Under the pieces are notes generated by a model. The model was given only the letters and a program-made list of their open reading frames with translations, was not told where the DNA came from and ran no database searches. A stretch of DNA of 47,866 bases, from NCBI GenBank assembly GCA_910579835.1, contig CAJTWQ010000010.1, positions 1 through 47,866 of the forward strand, read 5' to 3'. The number at the start of each line of letters is the position of its first letter. The stretch's first letter is position 1. The position numbers were made by a program, and so were the translations under genes. Shown here one piece after another: positions 7,428 through 16,083 of this stretch. Origin of the DNA: an uncultured Ruminococcus sp. (GTDB taxonomy: Bacteria > Bacillota > Clostridia > Oscillospirales > Ruminococcaceae).

Positions 7428-9413
7428 TCACGTCCGCCCAAACTGGTGCTCGATATTCGATTTTGACATGGTGAACATAACCGGTCTGCCGTGAGGACAA
7501 TGGCGTATGGCTTCGTTTCCGTAAACCTCCTCCGCCAACGCCTGAAGTTCTTTCATATCGTTTTTGTCGTTGCCCCTTATTGCCGATTTGCAGGCAACCG
7601 TATGAAGCATATCATCCAAGGCGTGCGACTGTGGATTATGACTGTGCATTCTCAGATTTTCGGCTATTTCCAAAATTATCTCCTCCATATCAAGCTCCAT
7701 AATAAAGGTGGGAACCGCCGTAGCAACTGCGCACGGTCTCTGTGAGAAATCAAAAGCAAAACCCAGATCACATAAAAGTTCCGCATTCTCCTCAAGGGCG
7801 CTGAATTCATCGCCTGTCAGCAGTACCTTTATTCCATTCATGAGCATCTGACTGTACTGCCGGCAGTTCCGGCTTTTCAGTCTCTCGAAGATAATTCTCT
7901 CGTGAGCTGCGTGCTTATCAATCATAACCATAGTCTTATCCTCGATCTCAGCAATTATATACACACCGAACGCCTCGCCTATAACCCGTATTTTCGGCTT
8001 TTCCATCCATTCCGACTTTTTTTCCGACTTACTCTCAGCCTGCGCCGGATCAGTATCTTCTGGTCTTTCAAAAGATTTGCTGCTGATAAAGCGGAATCCC
8101 TCAACCGGTCTTATCTCCGTTTCAGCTTTCGGCGGATCTGCCTTTCCCGCTTTAATTACATCATTCGGTGCAGCAGGAATTTCCGCTTTCTCTGTGATGT
8201 CCGGCAGCAAATGATCTTCAGCCTCTTTATTCTCCTTTTTCGGTTCGACCGCGGAAGATTGTACGCTGCCGGGAACAGAACGGTTTTCCGCAAGATGTGT
8301 TTCCTCTTCTTCTATCTTGTCAACAGGTGTAAAAATAAATTCCTGCTGAACCGATCTATCCTCCTCAGGAGAAGGTTTTTTCCAGTCCTGAACCGTGGAC
8401 TTAAGCTCAAATTCATAAATCAGACCGTCCTGTATCATGGCGTTTTTAACGGCAAAATATATGGCGTCAGACACGGCTTTTTCATCGGTGAATCTCACCT
8501 GTGCCTTAGCCGGATGTATATTAACATCCATTGACGCAGGAGATACGGTTACCATCAGCACGCAGGCAGGAAATTTTCCTGTCATTATCATATTCGTATA
8601 AGCGCTTTCCAGAGCTGCCGAGCACAGCTTCGACTGAACATACCTGCCGTTTACAAAAAAATTCTGAAAGGCTCTGTTATTTTTGGAATACAGCGGCTTT
8701 ATCGTGTAGCCTTCTACCGTGATTCCGTCCGACTCATATTTCACGGGTATAAGGTCACGGGCGAAATCACGTCCGAATACAGCATAAACTGCGGAAAACA
8801 ACTCGCCGTCGCCGCTGGAATTAAAATCCACCCGATTGTCTCTGATAAACTTAAATGCAACATCCGGATGAGACATGGTTATTTTACGCAGTATCTGTCC
8901 TACGGCGTTAGCTTCTGTCACGTCTTTTTTCATAAACTTTCGCCGTGCCGGAACATTATAGAACAGATCACGGATTATAATAGTTGTTCCGTCGGGGCAG
9001 CCTCCTCTTTCGTGATAAGTCTCCGCACTGCCCTCTATACCATATACCGTACCCAGCTCGTCATGTTTTCGCTTTGTCATGACCTCTGCTCTTGCAACAG
9101 CCGCCACAGAGGCAAGAGCTTCCCCGCGAAACCCCAAAGTCATGATGCTGTCCAGATCTTCCTTGGAACTTATTTTGCTGGTCGCATGGCGGAGAAAAGC
9201 CATAGGAACATCTTCAAACGACATTCCGCAGCCGTCGTCCGTAACACGCATATAGGTGGAGCCGCCGTTTTTTATCTCAACGGTAATATGCTTCGCGCCC
9301 GAATCTATGGAATTTTCCACAAGCTCCTTTATGACAGAGGACGGTCTTTCGATGACCTCTCCGGCGGCTATAAGCTCGGAAACCTCTTTGCTTAGTACAT
9401 TGATTAAAGACAT
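7428..9413 (-). CDS. mutL: DNA mismatch repair protein MutL (endonuclease type)
   Basis: 661 residues. The N-terminal GHKL ATPase has the ELVENSIDSGA, DDGCGM and GFRGEALASVAAVA motifs, followed by a transducer domain. An acidic, low-complexity linker covers about 340-470. The C-terminal domain carries DKHAAHERIIFE (near 492), the metal-binding endonuclease motif DQHA(x)2E(x)4E with Q to K, plus ACKSAIRG and CPHGRP, so this MutL should nick DNA as in Bacillus rather than rely on MutH. SD GGGAG before ATG 9413. It lies in the same operon as mutS, separated from it by three other genes. Confidence 0.96.
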   Translation of the reverse strand: MSLINVLSKEVSELIAAGEVIERPSSVIKELVENSIDSGAKHITVEIKNGGSTYMRVTDDGCGMSFEDVPMAFLRHATSKISSKEDLDSIMTLGFRGEALASVAAVARAEVMTKRKHDELGTVYGIEGSAETYHERGGCPDGTTIIIRDLFYNVPARRKFMKKDVTEANAVGQILRKITMSHPDVAFKFIRDNRVDFNSSGDGELFSAVYAVFGRDFARDLIPVKYESDGITVEGYTIKPLYSKNNRAFQNFFVNGRYVQSKLCSAALESAYTNMIMTGKFPACVLMVTVSPASMDVNIHPAKAQVRFTDEKAVSDAIYFAVKNAMIQDGLIYEFELKSTVQDWKKPSPEEDRSVQQEFIFTPVDKIEEEETHLAENRSVPGSVQSSAVEPKKENKEAEDHLLPDITEKAEIPAAPNDVIKAGKADPPKAETEIRPVEGFRFISSKSFERPEDTDPAQAESKSEKKSEWMEKPKIRVIGEAFGVYIIAEIEDKTMVMIDKHAAHERIIFERLKSRNCRQYSQMLMNGIKVLLTGDEFSALEENAELLCDLGFAFDFSQRPCAVATAVPTFIMELDMEEIILEIAENLRMHSHNPQSHALDDMLHTVACKSAIRGNDKNDMKELQALAEEVYGNEAIRHCPHGRPVMFTMSKSNIEHQFGRT

Positions 9414-9426
9414 TTATTTACTCCCG

Positions 9427-9747
9427 TCATATTCCCAGAATGGTAAACATTCCGAACTCGTCAAAGGAATGACTGACCCAATGAGAAATTTCATTCAAGG
9501 CATCGCAGGCCGTAAGCTTTGCATTTTCACATATCTTCTCCCAATCCTCAGGATATATTTCCGTAGCTTCATACGGGGAGTAGTCCTCTACCGACCTTGC
9601 TATGATACGTCTAAGTCCTGTGAGTCTGTAATCCTCGTCATAAATATAAACCGAGCTGTCATTCCAGAATGCTCCATTCCATTTTCCCCTGAAAAATTCG
9701 TGGCAGTCTGTGCCGTACAGTTCATCCCTGCGGTAAAAGTATTTCAC
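9427..9747 (-). CDS. Small hypothetical protein between mutL and GH3 gene
   Basis: I do not recognise this protein. The preferred start is GTG 9747, one base after the stop of the upstream GH3 gene and a few bases after AGGTGGAG, giving 106 residues beginning KYFYRRDELYGTD; an alternative ATG at 9777 inside the upstream gene would add ten residues. The product is soluble, aromatic-rich and acidic, with WNGAFWNDSSVYIYDEDYRL and a C-terminal EISHWVSHSFDEFGMFTIL segment. No membrane helix, signal or metal-binding motif is visible. Tight packing within the operon supports expression; function unknown. Confidence 0.7.
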   Translation of the reverse strand: MKYFYRRDELYGTDCHEFFRGKWNGAFWNDSSVYIYDEDYRLTGLRRIIARSVEDYSPYEATEIYPEDWEKICENAKLTACDALNEISHWVSHSFDEFGMFTILGI

Positions 9748-9748
9748 C

Positions 9749-11104
9749 TTACTCCACCTCTTCTTCGTCCGGGACATTCAAAAGTCCCAGTTCCGCCTTC
9801 TTATTTAAGATTCTGGCAACGCTTTTGTCAATGCGCTCCTCTGTTATGCGTCCGTCCTCTACTGCACTGCACAGTGCGCCTGCTGCCACCCGAAGATCTG
9901 CCGGCATAAGTATTATGTCGATACCGGCTTCAACTGATCTGACAGCTGCGTCCCCAGAGCCGTAAACTCCTGCAATAGTATTTATCTGTTGAGCGTCGGT
10001 AACGGCAATCCCCTGAAATCCCAGTTCCTCCCTGAGAAGCGATGTAACAACGGTATAGGAAAGATCAGCCGGAAAGTCGTCTCCCATCCCCGATACCTTT
10101 TGATGCCCTACCATAACAAAATCAGCTCCTGCATCAATTCCGCCGGAAAAAGCTACAAATTCCGCCTCCCTCAGCTCGTCGAGGGTTCTGTAGATATGAA
10201 CATAATTATCATAATGCGTATTACCGTCAGCCGCTCCAAGACCGGGAAAATGCTTTAGCGTGGCGCATACTCCCTGATCCTGAAGTCCCCGTACCACATT
10301 AGCCGTCATCTCCGAAACAACATAGGGATCACTGCTGAAAATACGGCTCCCCAGTTCGTTTCCGCTGTTTAGATCAACGTCTGCAACAGGGGCGAAATCC
10401 ACATTAAAGCCAAGTCTGCCAAGATCACTGCCGATAGAGCTGCCTGCCTGATACGCAAGCTCCGGATCGTTCATTGAACCGTAATACTCCATATTTCTGA
10501 AAGAAGCTGTTCCCAATTTCTGCGATGCTCTCGCAACCGTTCCGCCTTCCTCGTCAACAGCTACAAAAAGACCCGCGCCGCAGCTCCCTCCGGCATAATC
10601 TTGAAATGAGGCGATAAGCTGAGCGGTCTGATCCTGAGACGTCAGATTCTGAGCGAAAAGTATCACTCCGCCCACGGGAACATCCGTAAATGACTGCTGA
10701 ACGATGCTGTCCGCATATGTAACGCAGCCATAGCCCGTAAGCTGCTCCGGCGTAACTATAAACATCTGACAAACTTTTTCACGGAGAGTCATTTCATTCA
10801 TAAGCTTCTGAACTAATATATCCGTTTCCGTCTCCACGTTCTCATAAGGCTCCGTTGTTTCCGGATGAATCGATTCAGGCTCTGCTGCCGGAGCAGATGT
10901 TGTTTCCGGCACGATCTTTGTTTCTGTCACCGCCGCATATGCCGAAGTGCCCTCTGTTGTATTCCAGTTTCCCGACGTTTCAGCGGCCGCCGCTCCGCCA
11001 GCGGAAGTCTCATCATTCCCTGCGGTAGAAACCGTATTTCCGCATCCGCAGAGCAGGAAACAAATTCCGGCTGCGATAGACAGCATTCTATTCAGATTAT
11101 TCAT
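9749..11104 (-). CDS. GH3-family beta-N-acetylhexosaminidase-like lipoprotein
   Basis: Glycoside hydrolase family 3, NagZ-like. The first residues form a lipoprotein signal peptide (lipobox LCGC near residue 20), then a Ser/Thr/Glu/Ala-rich linker to about 85, then the GH3 barrel. The motif KHFPGLGAADGNTH matches the NagZ KHFPGHG...DSH loop that carries the acid/base His, with small changes. VTDAQQ near the C-terminus should hold the nucleophile Asp. It probably removes GlcNAc from cell-wall fragments at the outer face of the membrane. ATG 11104 follows AGGTG by 8 nt; a GTG at 11113 overlaps that SD. The location inside a mutS-mutL operon is notable. Confidence 0.87.
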   Translation of the reverse strand: MNNLNRMLSIAAGICFLLCGCGNTVSTAGNDETSAGGAAAAETSGNWNTTEGTSAYAAVTETKIVPETTSAPAAEPESIHPETTEPYENVETETDILVQKLMNEMTLREKVCQMFIVTPEQLTGYGCVTYADSIVQQSFTDVPVGGVILFAQNLTSQDQTAQLIASFQDYAGGSCGAGLFVAVDEEGGTVARASQKLGTASFRNMEYYGSMNDPELAYQAGSSIGSDLGRLGFNVDFAPVADVDLNSGNELGSRIFSSDPYVVSEMTANVVRGLQDQGVCATLKHFPGLGAADGNTHYDNYVHIYRTLDELREAEFVAFSGGIDAGADFVMVGHQKVSGMGDDFPADLSYTVVTSLLREELGFQGIAVTDAQQINTIAGVYGSGDAAVRSVEAGIDIILMPADLRVAAGALCSAVEDGRITEERIDKSVARILNKKAELGLLNVPDEEEVE

Positions 11105-11113
11105 GCAGCACAC

Positions 11114-11539
11114 CTATATTTCTTTTGACCATTTCGTCATTTTCTCTAAAAAACTTGCGCCGTTTTTCGCCTGATCCGGAAAACTGTTTCCGACGCCCCT
11201 ACAGGACAAATTGAGCTTGATTTTGTATTTTTTTCCGTCTGCAATCCCCTTTACACTGATAATGTATAAATTTATCAGCGGAGCTTTTTTTATTTTTAAA
11301 CGGCTTATTCCGGATATTGGCAGCTTACAATACTTTGTATCGCCAATAAAACCGATTGTCGGAATTTCAGCCAGAAGAAGAAAATAATCATCTGATATCG
11401 CCGCGTATCCTGACTTTACATTTCTGTTTGAAGAAAATAACCCGTTAGGATCGGTGACACTTACATAAACAGGATATTTATATGCCTTTCCAAATGTGTC
11501 AAGTTCTTCCAGCATATTCTCCGCATTGAATTTAGGCAT
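11114..11539 (-). CDS. Hypothetical protein after mutS, possibly PH-like fold
   Basis: 141-residue protein with no recognised family. It overlaps the 3' end of mutS by 8 bp, and its SD (AAAGGAGGATC) lies in the last mutS codons, so it is co-translated with mutS. The composition suggests alternating strands (YPVYVSVTD, YAAISDDYFLLLAEI, KKAPLINLYIISVKG, KKYKIKLNLS) followed by a C-terminal helix (AKNGASFLEKMTKWSKEI), a pattern like PH-like or bacterial PH domains. No signal peptide or membrane span. The fold suggestion is an inference from the strand/helix pattern only. Confidence 0.65.
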   Translation of the reverse strand: MPKFNAENMLEELDTFGKAYKYPVYVSVTDPNGLFSSNRNVKSGYAAISDDYFLLLAEIPTIGFIGDTKYCKLPISGISRLKIKKAPLINLYIISVKGIADGKKYKIKLNLSCRGVGNSFPDQAKNGASFLEKMTKWSKEI

Positions 11540-14165
11540 ATTGATCCTCCTTTATCAGACCAGCCATATCTCTCAGAAGCTCCCGGCATTCGCTGTCAGT
11601 CAGTTCGTCTATATTTGTTTTTTCAAGCATTTCAAGAGCACGCTCACGGTAAACCTTTCCAAAACTTATCTGCTCCGGATCAGAAGCCGGTGCTGCACTG
11701 TCGGCTGTTCCTCGGCTTTTTTCCATTTCATCCAACAGTTCTCTTGCACGTTCTACCACCTTAGACGGAAGTCCGGCAAGTTTGGCAACGTCAATTCCAT
11801 AGCTCTCGTCTACGCCTCCTCTGACGATCTTCCGCAGAAAACGGATAGTACCGCCGTGCCTGTTTACGGCAATACTGTAATTCCTTACTCCCTCAAGCTC
11901 TTGCTCCAGACAGATAAGCTCATGGTAATGAGTTGCAAAAAGCGTTTTGCACCCCAGCCTTTTGGCGGTACATATATGCTCTGCAACGGCTCGTGCAATG
12001 CTTACTCCGTCAAAAGTAGACGTTCCGCGCCCCACCTCGTCAAGGATAACAAGACTGTCGGGAGTGGCGTTTTTCAGTATATCCGATACCTCGCTCATTT
12101 CAACCATAAACGTACTCTGCCCTGCCGTAAGGTCGTCGGACGCCCCTACACGGGTGAAAATCTTGTCCACAATAGAAATTCTGGCGGAATCCGCGGGTAC
12201 AAAGCTTCCGATCTGCGCCATAAGCACAATCAGAGCCGTCTGTCGCATATATGTTGATTTACCAGACATATTCGGGCCGGTTATTACGGACATTCTGCTG
12301 CTCTTTTTATCAATATAAATATCGTTTGGCACAAACATTTCATTCTGAAGCATCAGTTCCACAACCGGATGACGTCCTGCCTGTATATCCACAGCGCCGT
12401 CAATAGTAATATCCGGCTTTACATACAGATTTCTCAGCGCTACATCTGCAAAGGAGCACAGCACGTCCACCGCCGCAACGGAAGATGCCGTTTTCTGCAC
12501 AGATTCAAGTTTTGTCGCCAGAAAGTCCCGCACCTCTCCAAAAATATCCGCTTCCAGAGTCAGCGCCTTGTCCTTTGCGCCAAGAATCGCATTTTCCGCA
12601 TTCTTCAGCTCCTCTGTAATAAAACGCTCCGCATTTGCAAGGGTCTGCTTTCTTATGTAAGTTTCCGGAACAAGATCGTAATAAGACCGTGTAACCTCGA
12701 TATAATAACCGAAAACACGGTTGAAGCCGATCTTCAAGTTCTTTATCCCAGTAACCTCTCGCTCACGCTGCTCTATTTCGGAAATTATATCTCTGCCGTG
12801 ATTCATGATATGACGCAGCTCGTCAAGCTCTTTGTTGAATCCATCCTTTATCACACCGCCGTCCTTTACCGAAACCGGCGGTTCGTCTATAACGGCATTT
12901 TCCACAAGTCCGGCAATCTCATGCAGGTCAGAGATCATACTGTTATACCTTGCCATCAGCTTTGAGCCGCTCAGCTTCTCCAATTCTCTCTTCAGCACCG
13001 GAAGCTGGATGGATGTTGCTGAAAGAGATTTTAGATCACGGGGATTAGCGCTTTTATACATTACCTTTGTCATGAGACGTTCAAGATCGTATACACGTTC
13101 AAGAATCTCCTGTATATCATAAAGAACAACGCTGTTTCTGGTCAGGCTCTCAACGGCATCGAGTCTTTCCATAATTCTTGCAGGACTTTTTAATGGCTGT
13201 TCTATCCAGTTTTTCAGCAGACGACGTCCCATAGACGTTTTTGCTGAATCAAGCACCCACAGCAGAGAACCTCGCTTTTCCTTGTTTCTCAGCGTCTCAG
13301 TAAGCTCCAGATTGCGACGTGCATTGAGGTCAAGCCCCATATACGCATCGCCGCTGAGAATCTCGATAGACGTGAACCGTGACACGGAAGTTTTCTGCGT
13401 ATCACGAATATAGTCGAAAAGTCCGCACACGGCAGCACAGTCGGCGCCGTTTTCACTTATTCCAAGCTCTGCCATAGAAGATGCACCGAAAACAGCTGCC
13501 GTGTCTGCCCGAAGCAGATCAGGCTCGAAACATATCCTGTCCCTGAGCGTAACAGCGCAGTTAAGACGAAACTTTATAAAATCAGCCGTATTTTTTAAAG
13601 AAAGAAAGCTGTCAGTAAATATTACCTCCGCCGGCTGACACCGCGAAAGCTCGTTGATAAGTCCGGTCTCCATGTCCCTGCCCTCAAAGCTGCACAGATA
13701 CGCCTCGCCTGTCGAAATATCCGCAGAAGCTATTCCACATGATTTCTCTGCCTCGCTGTAATAAATACTGCATATATAGTTATTTTTTCCATCGTCAAGC
13801 ATGCTGCTTTCGGTAAGCGTTCCGGGAGTAACAACCCTGATAACATCGCGGACGACAATTCCCTTTGATTCTGAAGGATCGGTAAGCTGTTCACAGACTG
13901 CCACTTTAAAGCCCTGATCTATAAGCCGCTTTGTATACAACTCGGCAGCATGATAAGGAATGCCTGCCATAGGAGCACGTTCCTCAAGACCGCATTCCTT
14001 GCCGGTAAGCGTCAGTTCAAGAGCCTTTGAAGCTGTAATAGCGTCGTCGAAAAACATCTCATAAAAGTCCCCCACACGAAAGAAAAGTATACAGTCCGGA
14101 TACTTGTCCTTTACCTCAAAATACTGCTGCATCATCGGGGAAATTTTACTTCTGTCCACATTCAT
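11532..14165 (-). CDS. mutS: DNA mismatch recognition protein MutS
   Basis: 877 residues from ATG 14165, which follows AAAGGAG by 8 nt; the open frame extends 12 codons further upstream without a usable SD. The N-terminal mismatch-binding domain has the Phe-x-Glu motif (F34-Y35-E36 in VGDFYEMFF). The connector, core and clamp domains follow, then the ABC-type ATPase with Walker A GPNMSGKST, the ABC signature region STFMVEMSEVSDIL and Walker B LVILDEVGRGTSTFDG. The C-terminal tail resembles the region used for tetramer and beta-clamp contacts. It works with MutL, encoded downstream in the same operon. Confidence 0.97.
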   Translation of the reverse strand: MNVDRSKISPMMQQYFEVKDKYPDCILFFRVGDFYEMFFDDAITASKALELTLTGKECGLEERAPMAGIPYHAAELYTKRLIDQGFKVAVCEQLTDPSESKGIVVRDVIRVVTPGTLTESSMLDDGKNNYICSIYYSEAEKSCGIASADISTGEAYLCSFEGRDMETGLINELSRCQPAEVIFTDSFLSLKNTADFIKFRLNCAVTLRDRICFEPDLLRADTAAVFGASSMAELGISENGADCAAVCGLFDYIRDTQKTSVSRFTSIEILSGDAYMGLDLNARRNLELTETLRNKEKRGSLLWVLDSAKTSMGRRLLKNWIEQPLKSPARIMERLDAVESLTRNSVVLYDIQEILERVYDLERLMTKVMYKSANPRDLKSLSATSIQLPVLKRELEKLSGSKLMARYNSMISDLHEIAGLVENAVIDEPPVSVKDGGVIKDGFNKELDELRHIMNHGRDIISEIEQREREVTGIKNLKIGFNRVFGYYIEVTRSYYDLVPETYIRKQTLANAERFITEELKNAENAILGAKDKALTLEADIFGEVRDFLATKLESVQKTASSVAAVDVLCSFADVALRNLYVKPDITIDGAVDIQAGRHPVVELMLQNEMFVPNDIYIDKKSSRMSVITGPNMSGKSTYMRQTALIVLMAQIGSFVPADSARISIVDKIFTRVGASDDLTAGQSTFMVEMSEVSDILKNATPDSLVILDEVGRGTSTFDGVSIARAVAEHICTAKRLGCKTLFATHYHELICLEQELEGVRNYSIAVNRHGGTIRFLRKIVRGGVDESYGIDVAKLAGLPSKVVERARELLDEMEKSRGTADSAAPASDPEQISFGKVYRERALEMLEKTNIDELTDSECRELLRDMAGLIKEDQYA

Positions 14166-14182
14166 TTGATTAACTCCTTTTA

Positions 14183-14596
14183 TCAGCCGCAGCCGCCGCA
14201 TGTTGCGCAGCTTCCGGTACAGTTGGATTCCGGAGGCTGACAGGTATCGGGATCTTCCCCGTTGGCACAGAGGGAAATTATCTGGTTAATATTCGTTACC
14301 AAAGCTTCAAGATTCTTCTGTGCTGCCGTAAAAACTATCATATTCTTATTGCTCATTATCTTCTGATAAACTGCTTTGATGTCAGTATCGAGGGATTTCA
14401 GCATCTCCGTTTCGGGATTCTTTTTACTCATTTCTTCGTTGAGCGCATTGCGGAGAGTATCAAATTTTTTAATGTCCTCCTGAAGCTCCTTGTCATTATC
14501 GTTGACCTGCTTTGCCAGATCATAGGCAATAAAGCGGTCGTCCTGCTGGAGAGCCTTTCCAAGCTCTCTTGTCATTTCAATTACATCCATAGCCAT
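14183..14596 (-). CDS. RicA/YlbF-family protein with cysteine-rich tail
   Basis: 137-residue helical protein of the YlbF/YmcA (RicF/RicA) family. In Bacillus these proteins form a complex with RicT that affects mRNA maturation and competence, sporulation and biofilm decisions, and carries iron-sulfur clusters. The helical core (residues 1-108, e.g. KALQQDDRFIAYDLAKQVNDN) is followed by a tail with five cysteines after residue 115 (CQPPESNCTGSCATCGGCG). Position between miaB and mutS matches ymcB-ymcA-mutS in Bacillus, so RicA (YmcA) is the nearest assignment. SD AAAGGAG lies 10 nt before the ATG. No RicF or RicT gene is in the window. Confidence 0.85.
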   Translation of the reverse strand: MAMDVIEMTRELGKALQQDDRFIAYDLAKQVNDNDKELQEDIKKFDTLRNALNEEMSKKNPETEMLKSLDTDIKAVYQKIMSNKNMIVFTAAQKNLEALVTNINQIISLCANGEDPDTCQPPESNCTGSCATCGGCG

Positions 14597-14637
14597 AATT
14601 TATTTTCTCCTTTTTATATTTTATATACTAAATTCCA

Positions 14638-16083
14638 TTACGAATGGGGTGCCCGCGGCAGCTCCTCTTCATAATATTTTTTCAGCAGCCTGCCTTCATT
14701 GTCAATACTCAGAACATATGAGATGCTCTTGGCGCTGTTTGTTTTCACAATAATTTCATCATTTCTGCATTGCAGCCCAATTACCCAGTGGGTGTCGTCC
14801 TGAGCCTCCAAGACATCATTTGCATTGAATATCCCGGTACTGACGCCGTTTTCATAACGATAAATATCGTAAGGATAAAATGTATCTTCATTTAACATTC
14901 CAACAGGAACATACACAACAGAGCTTCCCTGAAAATCAAATGCCCTGATGTTTTCAAGCACCTTTTCAACGGTGTAGTCCTCAAGATTAATCCTCATCAG
15001 CGTAAGCTCATCACGATAGTACATATATCCGCCGTTTATAACGCCGACTCCCCCTTCGTTCATCATGACATGCTTCTTTGTTTCCATATCATATATGCCG
15101 AAAACCCTTTTATAATCGGCAGGAGCGTCAACGTCATACCAACTGTAGTAAATACGGCTGCCGCTGACGGAAAAGTACATTTCAGCCGCATCATCAGCGG
15201 AAAAAACAAGCTCGTGATGTCTGCCGCTGTAGTCCATGCGGTATATTTCAGTGCTGTCGCTGCCTTTTATTTTGTAGTAGATGTAATCGTCGGTATATAC
15301 ACAATTATATCTCGAATCTGAGGTATTGCTGATAGCTGTTGCCCTGCCGTTTTCACATTTGCATGCATATGCCTGCACACCGCTGTCGCTTATTGTATGA
15401 TGAGTTCCGTATATCACATCATCCTTAACATAACTCCATGTACAGTCTCCGGTGTTTCCGGCCAAAACAGGCTCTCCGCTTCCGTTGTCAAAGTAAAGAC
15501 CTCTGGCATGAATATCTCCGTTGTCATAATAACAGGTATAGTAATATCCGTCACTGGTGAAATATACCAGATTGTCCCGCGACTTTTCAGCAGTCGGCTT
15601 AATCTCGACATTCTGCGCAATGGGATATTCATCCTGACCGATGATATAGGCAAAATGGCTCTCGTCGATCTTACATCTGAGCATTGCCCAGCCCCCAGCC
15701 CCCTGCGGTGCATCCGAGACGATCAGCGTTCTTTTCTCTCCGTCCGCCTCCGTAAGAACAATGCCGAAATCTCCATTATTCTCGTTGGCTACTTTGCCGA
15801 AGCCGCGCATTTCGTACTCCGTTTCAATGGCGTCCTTTTTGCGGTAACTGAAATTACTCTGATTTGTAAGATCAATATACCGGAAACGGCTGTCCACTAT
15901 CGGTTCAGACTGAGATGCAATGCTTTCCATCGGCATTCCGGAAGTTTCCTCTGGCATTTTCTTCGTAGTTATTTCTGCAGCAGATTCAGTTTTATCCTGC
16001 ACGGAACTGCTTCCAGAAGCTGTAGACGAACATCCGGTCATAATAAGCATTGACGCAAGATATGGAAATATTCTTTTTTTCAT
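14638..16083 (-). CDS. Secreted lipoprotein with DUF5050-like beta-propeller
   Basis: 481 residues. The N-terminal signal MKKRIFPYLASMLIMTGCSS has a lipobox ending at Cys18, so it should be anchored on the outer membrane leaflet. A Ser/Thr/Glu-rich linker follows to about residue 65. The rest consists of repeated YxY/DD strands such as DYIYYKIKGSDSTEIYRMD and SRIYYSWYDVD, typical of the DUF5050 / LDL-receptor-like propeller found in clostridial cell-surface proteins. No catalytic motif is visible. Its ATG overlaps the miaB stop (ATGA), so it is translated with miaB. It is probably a sensor or adhesion component; function unknown. Confidence 0.75.
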   Translation of the reverse strand: MKKRIFPYLASMLIMTGCSSTASGSSSVQDKTESAAEITTKKMPEETSGMPMESIASQSEPIVDSRFRYIDLTNQSNFSYRKKDAIETEYEMRGFGKVANENNGDFGIVLTEADGEKRTLIVSDAPQGAGGWAMLRCKIDESHFAYIIGQDEYPIAQNVEIKPTAEKSRDNLVYFTSDGYYYTCYYDNGDIHARGLYFDNGSGEPVLAGNTGDCTWSYVKDDVIYGTHHTISDSGVQAYACKCENGRATAISNTSDSRYNCVYTDDYIYYKIKGSDSTEIYRMDYSGRHHELVFSADDAAEMYFSVSGSRIYYSWYDVDAPADYKRVFGIYDMETKKHVMMNEGGVGVINGGYMYYRDELTLMRINLEDYTVEKVLENIRAFDFQGSSVVYVPVGMLNEDTFYPYDIYRYENGVSTGIFNANDVLEAQDDTHWVIGLQCRNDEIIVKTNSAKSISYVLSIDNEGRLLKKYYEEELPRAPHS

